From Undaria pinnatifida (taxonomy: Eukaryota; Sar; Phaeophyceae; Laminariales; Alariaceae): a stretch of 64,000 nt of DNA. The notes beneath the pieces are model-generated. The model ran no database searches and was not told where the DNA came from. It was given only the letters and a program-made list of their open reading frames with translations. Below are positions 55,128 to 64,000 of the stretch, in pieces (position 1 is the first letter of the stretch; each line of letters opens with the position of its first letter). Location: contig JABAKD010000001.1 of assembly GCA_012845835.1 (NCBI GenBank), forward strand, positions 19,524,890 to 19,588,889, read 5' to 3'. A program made the translations under genes and the position numbers.

Positions 55128-56101
55128 GAGGCATACCCAACGTCGTCTTCTTCTTCCGTCGCTGTCGACTCAGTCGCTGTGTGAGCACTTTGTACTTCCC
55201 CCTGTGGTTGGTTCTCCGTATTGTGCTTCTCTTTCTGAGCGTTGCACTCGGCATCGTTGTGTGTCGTAGAGTTGTGTAGCGAGCACCATTTTGGTGTATC
55301 AGATCGCTTCATTTTGCTGTTTGTGCAGTCTCGCTGCATATGTCCGAATTCTTGGCAGTTGTAGCATCGTAACTTCCGTGATCCTTTGGTGATTGTCATT
55401 GCCGCTCCTCTGCCGGCTAGCTTGTTTACATGTCCTGGTCTCGAGAGTCGGTCGATGTACAAGTTTCTCATCATTGATTGAATCTCGTTAATGCCAAAGT
55501 TCGGGCTGTGAAAGCTCGTCATTTTAACGAACTCATAGTCGTCGGTCAGGCCTTGCAATAGAATGTCTTCAAACCTCTCGTCCGAGATTTTTTCTCCCAT
55601 TTCATGCAGCCGTCCTCGAATCTCCAGTAGCTTGATGGTATAGTCATCAGCATCTTGCCCTTCCTCCATCCGGAAGCTCACAAGCTTCTCGTAGCAGGCT
55701 CGCCGTGCTTGCTTGCTGTTGCTGTTGTACTTGGTATACAAAGCGTTCCACGCCTTCTGTCCGTGTCCCAGACCCCCCGCCGAAGTCCTGTCTTCATATT
55801 GTCGAACTAGTGTAGCTGCAGGGTCGCTAGTGACGAGGTAAAGTACGGAGAAGAGGGTCTCGCACGCTCGCTTCCAGCGTTGATTTTCCACCACATTCGT
55901 CGGAGTGTCCGGGGTGTCACTGTCTGTGACTGCTGGTACCGGTTCAATCGATCCGTTCAGAACATCAAACACGTCTTTGTTTAACATAGACAAGACCACG
56001 CGGGTCTTTGAGCTCCATTTGCGATAGTTCTCCGGTTTGGTCCCATCAAATCTGGGAATATTCCCTATGGTCATTGTCACGACGTTACCGGGCTCCTCCA
56101 T
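55124..56101 (-). CDS. copia Gag polyprotein
   Basis: A 325-residue Gag. It begins MEEPGNVVTMTIGNIPRFDG and contains the copia gag capsid pattern (NYRKWSSKTRVVLSML, AWNALYTKYNSNSK, QDADDYTIKLLEIRGRL, ILLQGLTDDYEF). A CCHC zinc knuckle (CYNCQEFGHMQRDC) is followed by a second Cys/His cluster (WCSLHNSTTHNDAEC) as in many copia elements. It would package element RNA in cytoplasmic particles. The frame is intact and starts at a normal ATG. The pol frame begins one phase away near the gag stop, so either a programmed shift or a mutation separates them. Confidence 0.9.
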   Translation of the reverse strand: MEEPGNVVTMTIGNIPRFDGTKPENYRKWSSKTRVVLSMLNKDVFDVLNGSIEPVPAVTDSDTPDTPTNVVENQRWKRACETLFSVLYLVTSDPAATLVRQYEDRTSAGGLGHGQKAWNALYTKYNSNSKQARRACYEKLVSFRMEEGQDADDYTIKLLEIRGRLHEMGEKISDERFEDILLQGLTDDYEFVKMTSFHSPNFGINEIQSMMRNLYIDRLSRPGHVNKLAGRGAAMTITKGSRKLRCYNCQEFGHMQRDCTNSKMKRSDTPKWCSLHNSTTHNDAECNAQKEKHNTENQPQGEVQSAHTATESTATEEEDDVGYAS

Positions 56102-56154
56102 GACTGCTCTAAGTGCGTTGCTTGTGCTGGCTCTGTACTGTCGTGTTTATTCTC

Positions 56155-56505
56155 GCGCTTGTAGCTCGATCCTGTCCGTGGGACGCCTGAGGCGTGCCGA
56201 CCCGCTCGCCGGGCTTTCCTTCTCCCCTTTTTCTTTCAGCTCGATCTTGTACGCAGATCGCTTGAAGCGTACCGGTCTGTCCACCGGGCTTCCTCTTTTC
56301 GTTCAGCTCGATCTTGTACGCAGATCGCCTGAAGCGTGCCGGTCCGTCCACCAGGCTTCCTATTCTCGTTCAACTCGATCCTGTACGCAGATCGCCTGAA
56401 GCGTGCCGGTCCGTCCGCCGGGTTTCTTTTTCTCGTTCAGCTCGATCCTGTACGTAGATCGCCTGAAGCTTGCCGATCTGTCCGCCGGGCTCCCTTTTTC
56501 TTCGT
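56155..56505 (-). repeat. Tandem ~67-bp repeats in the copia leader
   Basis: Five diverged units sharing CAGCTCGATCNTGTACGCAG and GATCGCCTGAAGCGTGCCG, beginning at about 56168, 56238, 56305, 56370 and 56438 on the plus strand. They lie between the primer-binding site and the gag start, so they form most of the 5' untranslated leader. Confidence 0.9.
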
Positions 56506-56634
56506 GCACGTTGTTCCAGTGCCGTTCGACTCGACTCACGTTTTGTTCCAAGTTTCTTGCGTAGTGTTCCAGCAAAATCACCAGTCTTGTGCTCCACCGC
56601 AAGGGATGTTGATGCGCCGTGTGTTACACGCTAA

Positions 56635-56648
56635 CGAGGCTCATAACC
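56635..56648 (-). promoter_or_regulatory. copia primer-binding site
   Basis: On the coding strand GGTTATGAGCCTCG follows the 5' LTR directly. Its complement, CGAGGCTCATAACC, matches the anticodon region (CAT) of initiator methionine tRNA rather than its 3' end. That implies priming by a cleaved half-tRNA, as known for Drosophila copia. Confidence 0.75.
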
Positions 56649-57187
56649 TGTTAGAAATGTAGTGGTGCCTGACCGATGACGGTCTTCAGAGGCTAACACA
56701 GAGTCGTGGCGAGACGAGCTCAAGCCTGACTGATGATGGTTTAGACGATGGCGGATCACTTCAAATGGGCTCTCGTTGGGCCAACAAAAACTTATGTCAC
56801 TATGAACTGTCCAAGTCCAGATGCAGATGTGAAGAGTGAACTCGATGTGCAAGTACTCGTGTCTCTTCCTTTGTACTCTACCAAATTATCTCGTATGGTG
56901 GTATCTACTACATACGACACCCAGATCAATCTTACGCACGTGACGTAGTAACACTTCGATCTCAGGCACGTGACCTAGTCAACGCTTTGATCTTACGCAC
57001 GTGACCCATCAACGCGTTATCACTTGGTGGAACGAAGTACCATATATGTGTCCTCTTCCATACCAAAGAAAACAACTTCTATCACATGGTTCGACAGCTT
57101 ACCCAGTACTCTGCATACACATATTTGACTATGTAATGAACATCTACCTATATACGATGGATTTCTTGTGAATCGTACTCTTTAACA
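56649..57187 (-). repeat. copia 5' LTR
   Basis: A 539-bp LTR identical in length to the left one and differing at about nine positions seen by eye. It carries the same triple GCACGTGAC motif (about 56936, 56967, 56999). It should hold the element promoter, directed leftward. Confidence 0.95.
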
Positions 57188-57192
57188 GTATC

Positions 57193-57629
57193 GTCGTTTC
57201 TTTCTGCGTAGTATTTTTTTGGTTGGTGTCGTCGGTACGGAACTTTTTTAGAGGGCAAAACCAGAGGTGATTTTCCCCCACTACCACGATCGACCAACAA
57301 CCATCTACATAGGTATTTGCATCAGGCAGGTACTAGTGACGTGTTAAGCGGTGAGGTGTGCCGTCAACACACGCGCTGGGAGGGGAGATGGAACGAGAGA
57401 TCGAGAGAAAACAAACGTTGAAAAAATGAACAAAGATTGTTTTCGGACCCTCCGGGGGAGTTAGTAGGTGTGAAGGATAACATTCTGCTGGCGCGCTCGG
57501 GAATTCTGACATATTGGTGTTGGAATCGCTTCAAAGTCCGGGGTCCTGATCTATATTCCGATTCTTGAAAATGTCACTATTGGTTGTCACGATTCCTGAT
57601 ACTTTCTGTGTTCGTTAGGAACAGCCCTT
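57193..57629. other. No recognised gene
   Basis: Unassigned sequence between the copia element and repeat G copy 2. No motif or long frame is seen. Confidence 0.4.
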
Positions 57630-59125
57630 AGTCAACCTTTTAGTGTTACTACCTCCCTCAATAGTCCAAGCGGAGTCGATTGCCGTAGTAAGGTGGCATC
57701 AACAAACAACTTTAGGAAAGCTGCGAATAAATATCTCGGTAAGGGAGAACTTTTTTGGTGGTGGTGGTGGTTGAGGTGATGGTGGTGGTGGTGGCGGCGG
57801 CGGCGGGAGTAGGGGCATACCGATTGTTATGCGTAGCCGTAGACCACAGACGGCAGACTCTCGCATCTCTACAATGCCGGGACGGACCACGTCGGGTTTA
57901 CACCGATCGGGCATACATTACTTGTACCAACCACAGAGCCCCGTTAGGTGTCCGCAGAGCCGCACTCAGGGCGAATCGCACGCCATCAATCACCGCTTGT
58001 GAGGCGGGCTTCGTCACCTCGTGTTTACGTTCGTGCGTATCAAAGGCAGGGTCGACTCACTTGATATAGAGAGGTAATTATATATGAACAACCAAGTAGT
58101 AGGCAGAAAGTGTTAGATACGAGCTGTCGACTCCGCACCAAACATTTTTCAATCGACATATTCGGCGGAACCGCGGAGTTTCATTCTGGGCCAGGGGCAC
58201 CGTCACCGATCCACTGCGATCGCGCTTGACACCGCAGATATCTCAACGTTGAACGTACAGCTCGGCAAATGCCTTAGATCAGGCGATACTAGTCAAGTAA
58301 GCGGCAGCCTGGAGAAGAAAAATGAAATCTTGATTTCGCCGTCGCGGCTCCGCGGAGACTACCGGTGATTCCAGGGATACGCATGTCGTCCAAACTTGTG
58401 CAAACCTGCCTGATGTAACATGATGTGTGTAGGGGGTCACTCGTTCATTTCAGTTGAAACTCCTGTTCGTACGGTGGTCCTAGTGTGTGGATCATGCGGC
58501 AGACGAAGTCTCTGTCGGCGAACGCCCGAACGCACGCCGCCATACGCCTCCACCGTGCACTCGACGTGGTCCTGCATGGCTCCATACGACTTCACCAGTC
58601 AGTCGTGGTCCCGCGTTCGCACGATACTCCTTAGTGCGTGCGACCAGTTTAGTGCTGTGAAAATGCAACATTTCAAAAATGTGATGACCTCGTCCTACAG
58701 AAGGTTATACCACACAATGACGGGATGGTTCTGGATCCGACTACTGTGCGGGTATAGTCAGCTGACAAGACACCGCACTGATCAGGGAGCACCAGTGTAC
58801 CCCGCCGGCCTTCTAACCAAACGTGGGGGCGTAAAGCAATACTTGAATCACCAAGCCCCGCGTGGGTTCCAAATTTCCGTGGGATTCGAGCAACTGAAGT
58901 ATGAATAGCATCGGCTATAAGGCTTAGCCCAACCATGTACCATGTATGATAGGAACTCGCAATAAATAGGTCTGTAATCTGCACAATCGAGACGAGATTG
59001 GGAAATAGATCGGTTTAGATTGGCACAAGGATAGTTTCAACGTCTTTGGAGCCCGAACGTCTGATAAGATGCTGTATTGGGGCCTGAATTATAAACGTCC
59101 AGGCGAGAACAAGAGGAGTAAGCAG
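57630..59125 (+). repeat. Dispersed repeat G, copy 2 (uninterrupted)
   Basis: Aligns with 6800-10045 without the (ACTTC)n array, without the tripled 22-mer and without the LINE. It keeps a shorter GGT/GGC tract (57755-57808). At the LINE target it reads GATGCTGTATTGGGGCCTGA, which shows the empty site. Confidence 0.75.
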
Positions 59126-59222
59126 ATAACCTCAACCTCTTACTGATAAGCACTCTAACCCTGATCTAACAATGGTGCTGCAGTCATACATAATAAAAAT
59201 AAAAGCATACTCCAGCGACCAG

Positions 59223-59479
59223 GGCTACGGTAGGGGGGGTACCCCCGTTTTCACTGGTGTGTTTGAGCCACTCGCACGAGTGACTCTGTACCTCACGGAT
59301 GAAGATGGTTTAGGCACTTGTTTTGGAGCAGCTTACATTACCTTTGCATTGCGATATTATTTCGTCAATATAAAACATGAAGAAAACATAAGATCGCAAA
59401 ATAACAAAGGGTTTACTCGCGCGAGTGACCCCTAGCCACTGAAATTCAAGGCCGAAAAAGGGACCCCCCTACCGTAGCC
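59223..59479 (+). mobile_element. MITE-like element 2
   Basis: Starts GGCTACGGTAGGGGGGGT and ends with its inverted counterpart (ACCCCCCTACCGTAGCC), 257 bp in all, with AG on both outer flanks as a possible 2-bp target duplication. It contains the CTCGCGCGAG core palindrome near 59416. The interior is non-coding. It is inserted next to a family A tail. Confidence 0.75.
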
Positions 59480-60055
59480 AGGGTCCAAGCTGTGAGATCG
59501 AAGATTTTGTCGAAACTCATCTTGGCAAGCTGTGTGTGATACTCAGATCGCGCGTATTACTGTGTGTGTTCTCACTAAGGATATCGGTCGGCCGACTACC
59601 CTTGGAACTACAGTGTAGCTTGTACCAAGGTCAACAGGGTGTTGTTAGTCAGTCCGTGCGCGGAAACTCTAAAACCCGTTTTTGAGGGGGACACAATGTG
59701 ACAGCTGTGGAAGGAAATGCATGAGTTTATCAAGTGTATCCTACAAGTCGTACAACCAGTGAGGAGACGGTGGAGTGTTCAAAGGCGTGGGGGGGTTGGG
59801 GAGGGAGGGGGGTGGTGGAAGGGGATTTCCAACAGCTGTAGGTCGCATAGATATAGGGGCGTGCTATACACGTGGTGCTACGTCTAGGCGATGGTGCGGG
59901 TGGTGGGGAAGGAGAGGGCGTTGGGGGGGGGGGGGGGGGGGGGTGAATTGGAGCTACGGCATGGATGGCTAAGAGTATACGGAGGTGATATCAACTGCCT
60001 AAATATTTATTACTCTGGCATATTTTGAGCTAAGGATGGGCGTTTGAACAAGTCA
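59480..60055 (-). repeat. Repeat families A and C with poly-G tract
   Basis: Family A (GAAACTCATCTTGGCAAGCT, GTCAACAGGGTG, GTGACAGCTGTGG) is followed by family C (GGCATGGATGGCTA, ATTTATTACTCTGGC), with a run of about 22 G at 59920-59942. The same order is seen at 955-2075. Confidence 0.7.
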
Positions 60056-60084
60056 TGTATACAATATGATATTTCTGATACTCC

Positions 60085-60305
60085 TGAGATGTTATAATAT
60101 ATATAATAGTGGCCAACATCGGGTATGGCGGTAACCGTAGTGGGTGAAATCAGGTAGCTTTCTATTTCGGGCACCGCGACCACCATAAGACGACATCGCA
60201 TGGGCCAACGCCGGCCACCGCCCTACGATGGCCACATTCTGCGAGGTAGACTCGCCTTTGGCTACTCAACCCACAAAAGAGGTATCCGATTATTTTACCC
60301 CGCTA
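60085..60305 (+). repeat. Dispersed repeat D, copy 2
   Basis: Counterpart of 26810-27060, with GATGTTATAATAT, GTGGCCAACATCGGGTATGG and CTACGATGGCCACATTCTGC. It ends shortly before the long duplication starts. Confidence 0.65.
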
Positions 60306-60368
60306 CCCCAAATTTCTGCCTCACGTGAATCACTCAGGATGCGAGAGGTTCACCCGATGTCGATATAC

Positions 60369-63300
60369 TAATGTGGAGAATTGCTCAGTTTAACTCTCAC
60401 AGTGAGATTCGCCGCCACGGCTGCTGAGTAATACCTCGTATGAAATATGATATTGTCTGTCCCAGATATTTTCTTTGAATTGGTGGGTATTCCTGTCGTT
60501 GATTTAGCATCATTTCCGTATCGCCTCATCATCAGCAGACGTTAAAGCAAACGCGAAGTGATCGCTTTACTTCACAGCACATACTTCCCTTGCCGTGCTC
60601 CGTGAACCCGTCGGTGTTTCGCTCCTTGCTGATATATATAGCATATTCTACCTCTACCCATACACCCGTCACATTGCGAACCCGGGAGCTGTTGACGTTA
60701 CTTGCTCCGCACGGTCTCGTTTATAACCCGGACGGCATCAAAAAATACAAATAAATACATATATGTCAAGTGTCATGTATCAGGTATCTCACTAATCGTA
60801 CACGTATTCGACTACCCGATCCACCTACAAACAACCAAAACAACAAGAACAGTTCGCAACCACAGTGTCCAATCGAGAGACAGACGCTGATGCTGACTAC
60901 TCCTACGACCGCAATTGACTCAATCGTTCGCAAAATGTGACCCTGAAACTTTGCGTACATATCGTAGCTATATTTCAGGATCCGCCTACAAAATATAGAA
61001 GAAGCGGTAACACTTGTCCACCGATCGTGAACCCGGCGACCTACAAAATGGCCTACATGTTGATGCATACGTATGTCGTCGATGTCACTTGTCACCGGTG
61101 GCGCTTTGGCTGCCACTGCCGGCGAGAAAGGAACCATTGCCGCATTTTTATCTGAGGCTCCTTGCCTGAGGTGCGATATACACTCCCCCAGAACTTGACT
61201 CCAGAAAGAAAATGAAAGTACGACCGCGTGGATGATCGCATGGTCTAGGTACAGCATGCACCGACATATTTTGTGGAAAACGAACACAACTGTACCAATA
61301 TTGGGTAGTTCCTCAGTTGATCTGCCCCGAGGAGTACCCTTACCCCAAGCAACAAAATGGCTTAAGGCCAAAATGTGGTACAAGGCGTCTACACCCCCTC
61401 CATAGCCTTCATAGCCCTCGTAGCGTTCATAACCCTATACCAACCACCGCCGGCGTGGCGCATATCAGCACCCATACACGAGGTACGCGTACGGCATATT
61501 GCTAGATCGTTGTCTCCGCGAGAGTTCTGGCAGTTGCGGTCGCAGCCATGCGGGCTGGTAGTTGCAGCTGCGTGATTTGAGTGAAATATGTTCCTCCTTG
61601 GTTGTGGACTTCTGCAGGTTTTCAGTAGGAAGATGCTCAGGTTCAGGGACCGTTGCAGGTTTTGTCTTTCAACATGCTCCTGCTTACTTGCCCCTGTAGC
61701 TTTTGAACTTGTAGACACTCATGCAGTTTACACCTCCGCAGGCCTTGGAGCTGTCTCCAGAGCATTCGTAGTCGCACGTCCCCGCCTTCTTGGTAGGCTG
61801 GGAGTTCCCGCAGAAGCATTCTGGACATGGGGGTCAGGTTTCGACGGAGGCATCGCAACGACAGTTGCTTCGGTTAAAACTGAAACAAAGTAAAGAAGGA
61901 CACTTGTCCCAGGAATAGCACGCCTATATACACCGGGAGTCCCCACATAAGCGTCTTGGTGCCGAAGCCTTTTGTTTCGCGGATGTATGGCGCAGCGACA
62001 CTTGTTAAATTTAGCTTTGGGCATGCGAGGTGTGTAACTCAGCTCGTAACGAAGCCATTACAACGACAATATTTTGAGTGGAACTGGGAACGGAGCTTGC
62101 ACAACGACGCGTCGACACAATTGAACACCCCCTTCCTTCTTCATAGGCTACGAGTCCCCCCCAAATCAACATTAATGAATAGACTATGGTGTCGACTTAC
62201 TGTTTTTATCGCATGAATAGCATTACTATCAACTGTTTGAGTAGAAATAGAAATAAGAGGCGTAGAAGTCGAGGTTTCATGGAGGAATCATAACCAACGG
62301 TATTGCAATGAATTTAGGAAACGGAGTATTGGGTCACCTCGGGTCCGCCGGAGAAGCATTAGTCTATGTTGTAGAAGATGATTCTATAACAGGGGTATAA
62401 CTACGACGCTTATTTTAGTGAAGTTTGCAATGAGAGGCACGGCAACGACAGGTGTTTCACTGGAATTTGGAACGAAGTATAGAAATACACGCGTCCAAAC
62501 TATGTAGCACCCCTACCTTCTCGGTGGGCTGCGCGTTTTTTTGGTGTGCATGTGATTTGTTCAACGGAGGCATCCTACGGTCACTTGGTTGAGCGGATTC
62601 TTTAAATGTAGTAGAGTGCAGACCCTTCCGAAAAGAAAACGATCCCCTGGTAGGTTGGGTTAGGCTTGTTAGTGGGTGTTCCCTAGGCAAACTTCAGCAT
62701 CACATGTGTCGAATTTCGATTTTCCCGTGACGTTTATTCTGGTTATCTTCTAGGGTTCCTTCTCATGGGACCCCCTGCAGTGCGCAAACGGGAAACCGTC
62801 TAAAACCATTGGGACGGAGCCATCCTCAAGCAACCTTTGAAGCTGCGTCAAGGGTTGCAACGGAACAACCTGGTTGTTTTCCAATTACGTCGCGTGGAAA
62901 CGGTTCACGTCAAAGTCCAGCTCACTTTGAGAGACCGGCGTTGCACGCTGTTCCTACGCTTTAGATAACCGCGTACCGATGCTTTCAGTCCAACACGATG
63001 TATGGCCTGCAGCAAGCTGTGCGTCACGTCGCAAAGAGGTGTTGTTGATTTCCCCATGTCGCTGCTCGTGCTTTGGGATACAAATCACACCCATTATTTA
63101 ATGACGACGTCTGACTAAATGTGAGTAAGCTCACCTGACGAGGCTGCAGTGCCGAAGTACTTGAAGTTCTTGGAGCTGCAGGTGTCCGCGCACATCTGCA
63201 AATTCAATGGGTCGGTGAGAGATATGCAGTAGAATCACTAGCTGGACGTGAAATTTATTGCGTTTTCGTTTCATTGCTGGCGTACTCCCGTTGCTCTGAC

Positions 63301-64000
63301 GATGCCTTCCACTACGCAACGGCACTCGTATTGTGTGCCGTCCACTTGCGGAGCAAAAGCAATACGATGATGACGTCTTAATATCATTGGTAGTCTTTTA
63401 TATGAAGTCAACAGCAGTTTTCGTTGTACACCTGCGGGATGGGATGTTGATGGAAGTAAGCGGATACAATATTTTTTCAAAGTCAGGTTCAGGGAAGATT
63501 TGCAGAACCCCTAAAGCAAACCACCCCAGATACATTGTTTGGATGAACCTCTACCCGAGACCTAGATATCGACGAGATACTTCCAACACCTCCATTTTCA
63601 TCGAGTGCGCCCCGTTTACATTGCCGTTTACACTGCCGTTGGCATTGCCGGTTGCATCGCCGTTTACACTGCCGGTTACGTTGCCGTTTACGTTGGGGAT
63701 ACTAGACTTTGGACTGCATCTCAGGGGGTGCATTAATTTCCGTGTGATACGGTAAGGGCCTGGCTGCTCTCACCTGCGCCGTCATGTTGGGCGAGCTGGA
63801 CCGGTGTCCATCGAGAGGGTTGTGGCGAGAGCCGTCCTTGTAGCAGCCAAGGTACTTGGAGTTACCTGCCGAGCCCTTCTTGAGACCTTTGCCGCGCTTG
63901 GGCTGCTTCATTGTCGGGCAAGGAGTAGGCGGCATTGTAGGGCTTGGCGTCGGGCTTAGGGTAGGAGACGGGGTCGGAGCCGGGCAGAAGTCGGTCCCGA
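60369..64000. repeat. Long duplication, copy 2 of 2
   Basis: Matches 29235-32866 at offset 31134 and continues to the end of the window. All frames compared are identical to copy 1. The junction region 60330-60369 is homologous but clearly diverged, which places the left breakpoint of the recent copy near 60369. Confidence 0.95.
61684..64000 (-). CDS. Second copy of the VWA-WSC gene, partial at window edge
   Basis: Exon equivalents are 63774-64000 (exon 4, cut by the window), 63135-63195 (exon 5) and 61684-61820 (exon 6). They carry the same GT-AG boundaries and TAA stop as the gene at 30550-36636. The visible coding part covers the end of the beta-rich region, the Thr/Pro linker and the complete WSC domain, with no difference seen. 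Whether signal peptide and VWA exons exist upstream cannot be told. It may be a true tandem paralogue, a 3'-only duplicate, or an assembly duplicate. Confidence 0.8.

Larger units (their letters stand above)
50725..57187 (-). mobile_element. Ty1/copia LTR retrotransposon, complete but defective
   Basis: A 6463-bp element with two 539-bp LTRs that start TGTTA and end TAACA, flanked by the same 5 bp, GTATC (50720-50724 and 57188-57192). The coding strand is minus. The order is 5' LTR (right), primer-binding site, repeat-rich leader, gag, protease, reverse transcriptase, RNase H, then a foreign copia fragment, a purine tract beside the 3' LTR, and the 3' LTR (left). Integrase is missing. About nine LTR substitutions seen by eye (under 2%) indicate a recent insertion. 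Several inactivating changes show it is non-autonomous. Confidence 0.95.

Overview
The window looks like nuclear DNA of a eukaryotic alga, most likely a brown alga (Phaeophyceae, Ectocarpus-like). Reasons: GT-AG introns of about 0.6-1.3 kb, a secreted VWA-WSC protein gene, a sulfotransferase-like exon, a Ty1/copia retrotransposon, an RTE-like LINE, a degenerate tyrosine-recombinase gene and very dense satellites. The taxonomic call is inference; no rRNA or barcode gene is present. The window is gene-poor and mostly repeats.

Layout. 0-4.6 kb: nested short interspersed repeats with poly-G tracts and a MITE holding a perfect 24-bp palindrome. 4.8-5.3 kb: the 3' exon of a sulfotransferase-like gene. 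6.8-13.2 kb: a dispersed repeat interrupted by a 5'-truncated LINE, followed by a second LINE copy in opposite orientation, so the two form a large inverted repeat. 14-19.5 kb: more repeats, including a 441-bp tandem duplication. 19.55-23.3 kb: an array of short hairpin units with covarying arms. 23.4-24.7 kb: a frameshifted tyrosine recombinase directly beside that array. 25-29 kb: interspersed repeats and a (TATAG)n satellite. 30.5-36.6 kb: the best gene, a six-exon minus-strand gene for a secreted protein with VWA, beta-rich, Thr/Pro linker and WSC parts. 37-43 kb: short repeats. 43.7-46.9 kb: a 42-bp minisatellite and a 2.9-kb CATGG satellite. 47.1-50.1 kb: a decayed transposon-like gene. 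50.7-57.2 kb: a complete but inactivated copia element with 539-bp LTRs and a GTATC target-site duplication. 57.6-60.3 kb: further repeats, some of them relatives of those at 0-10 kb. 60.37-64.0 kb: a near-identical copy of 29.24-32.87 kb carrying the 3' half of the VWA-WSC gene.

How it fits together: the only convincing host genes are the VWA-WSC gene, its partial second copy, and the sulfotransferase exon. All fit extracellular-matrix biology, but that link is inference. The most unusual structure is the hairpin array plus tyrosine recombinase. Percent identities and copy counts were judged by eye.
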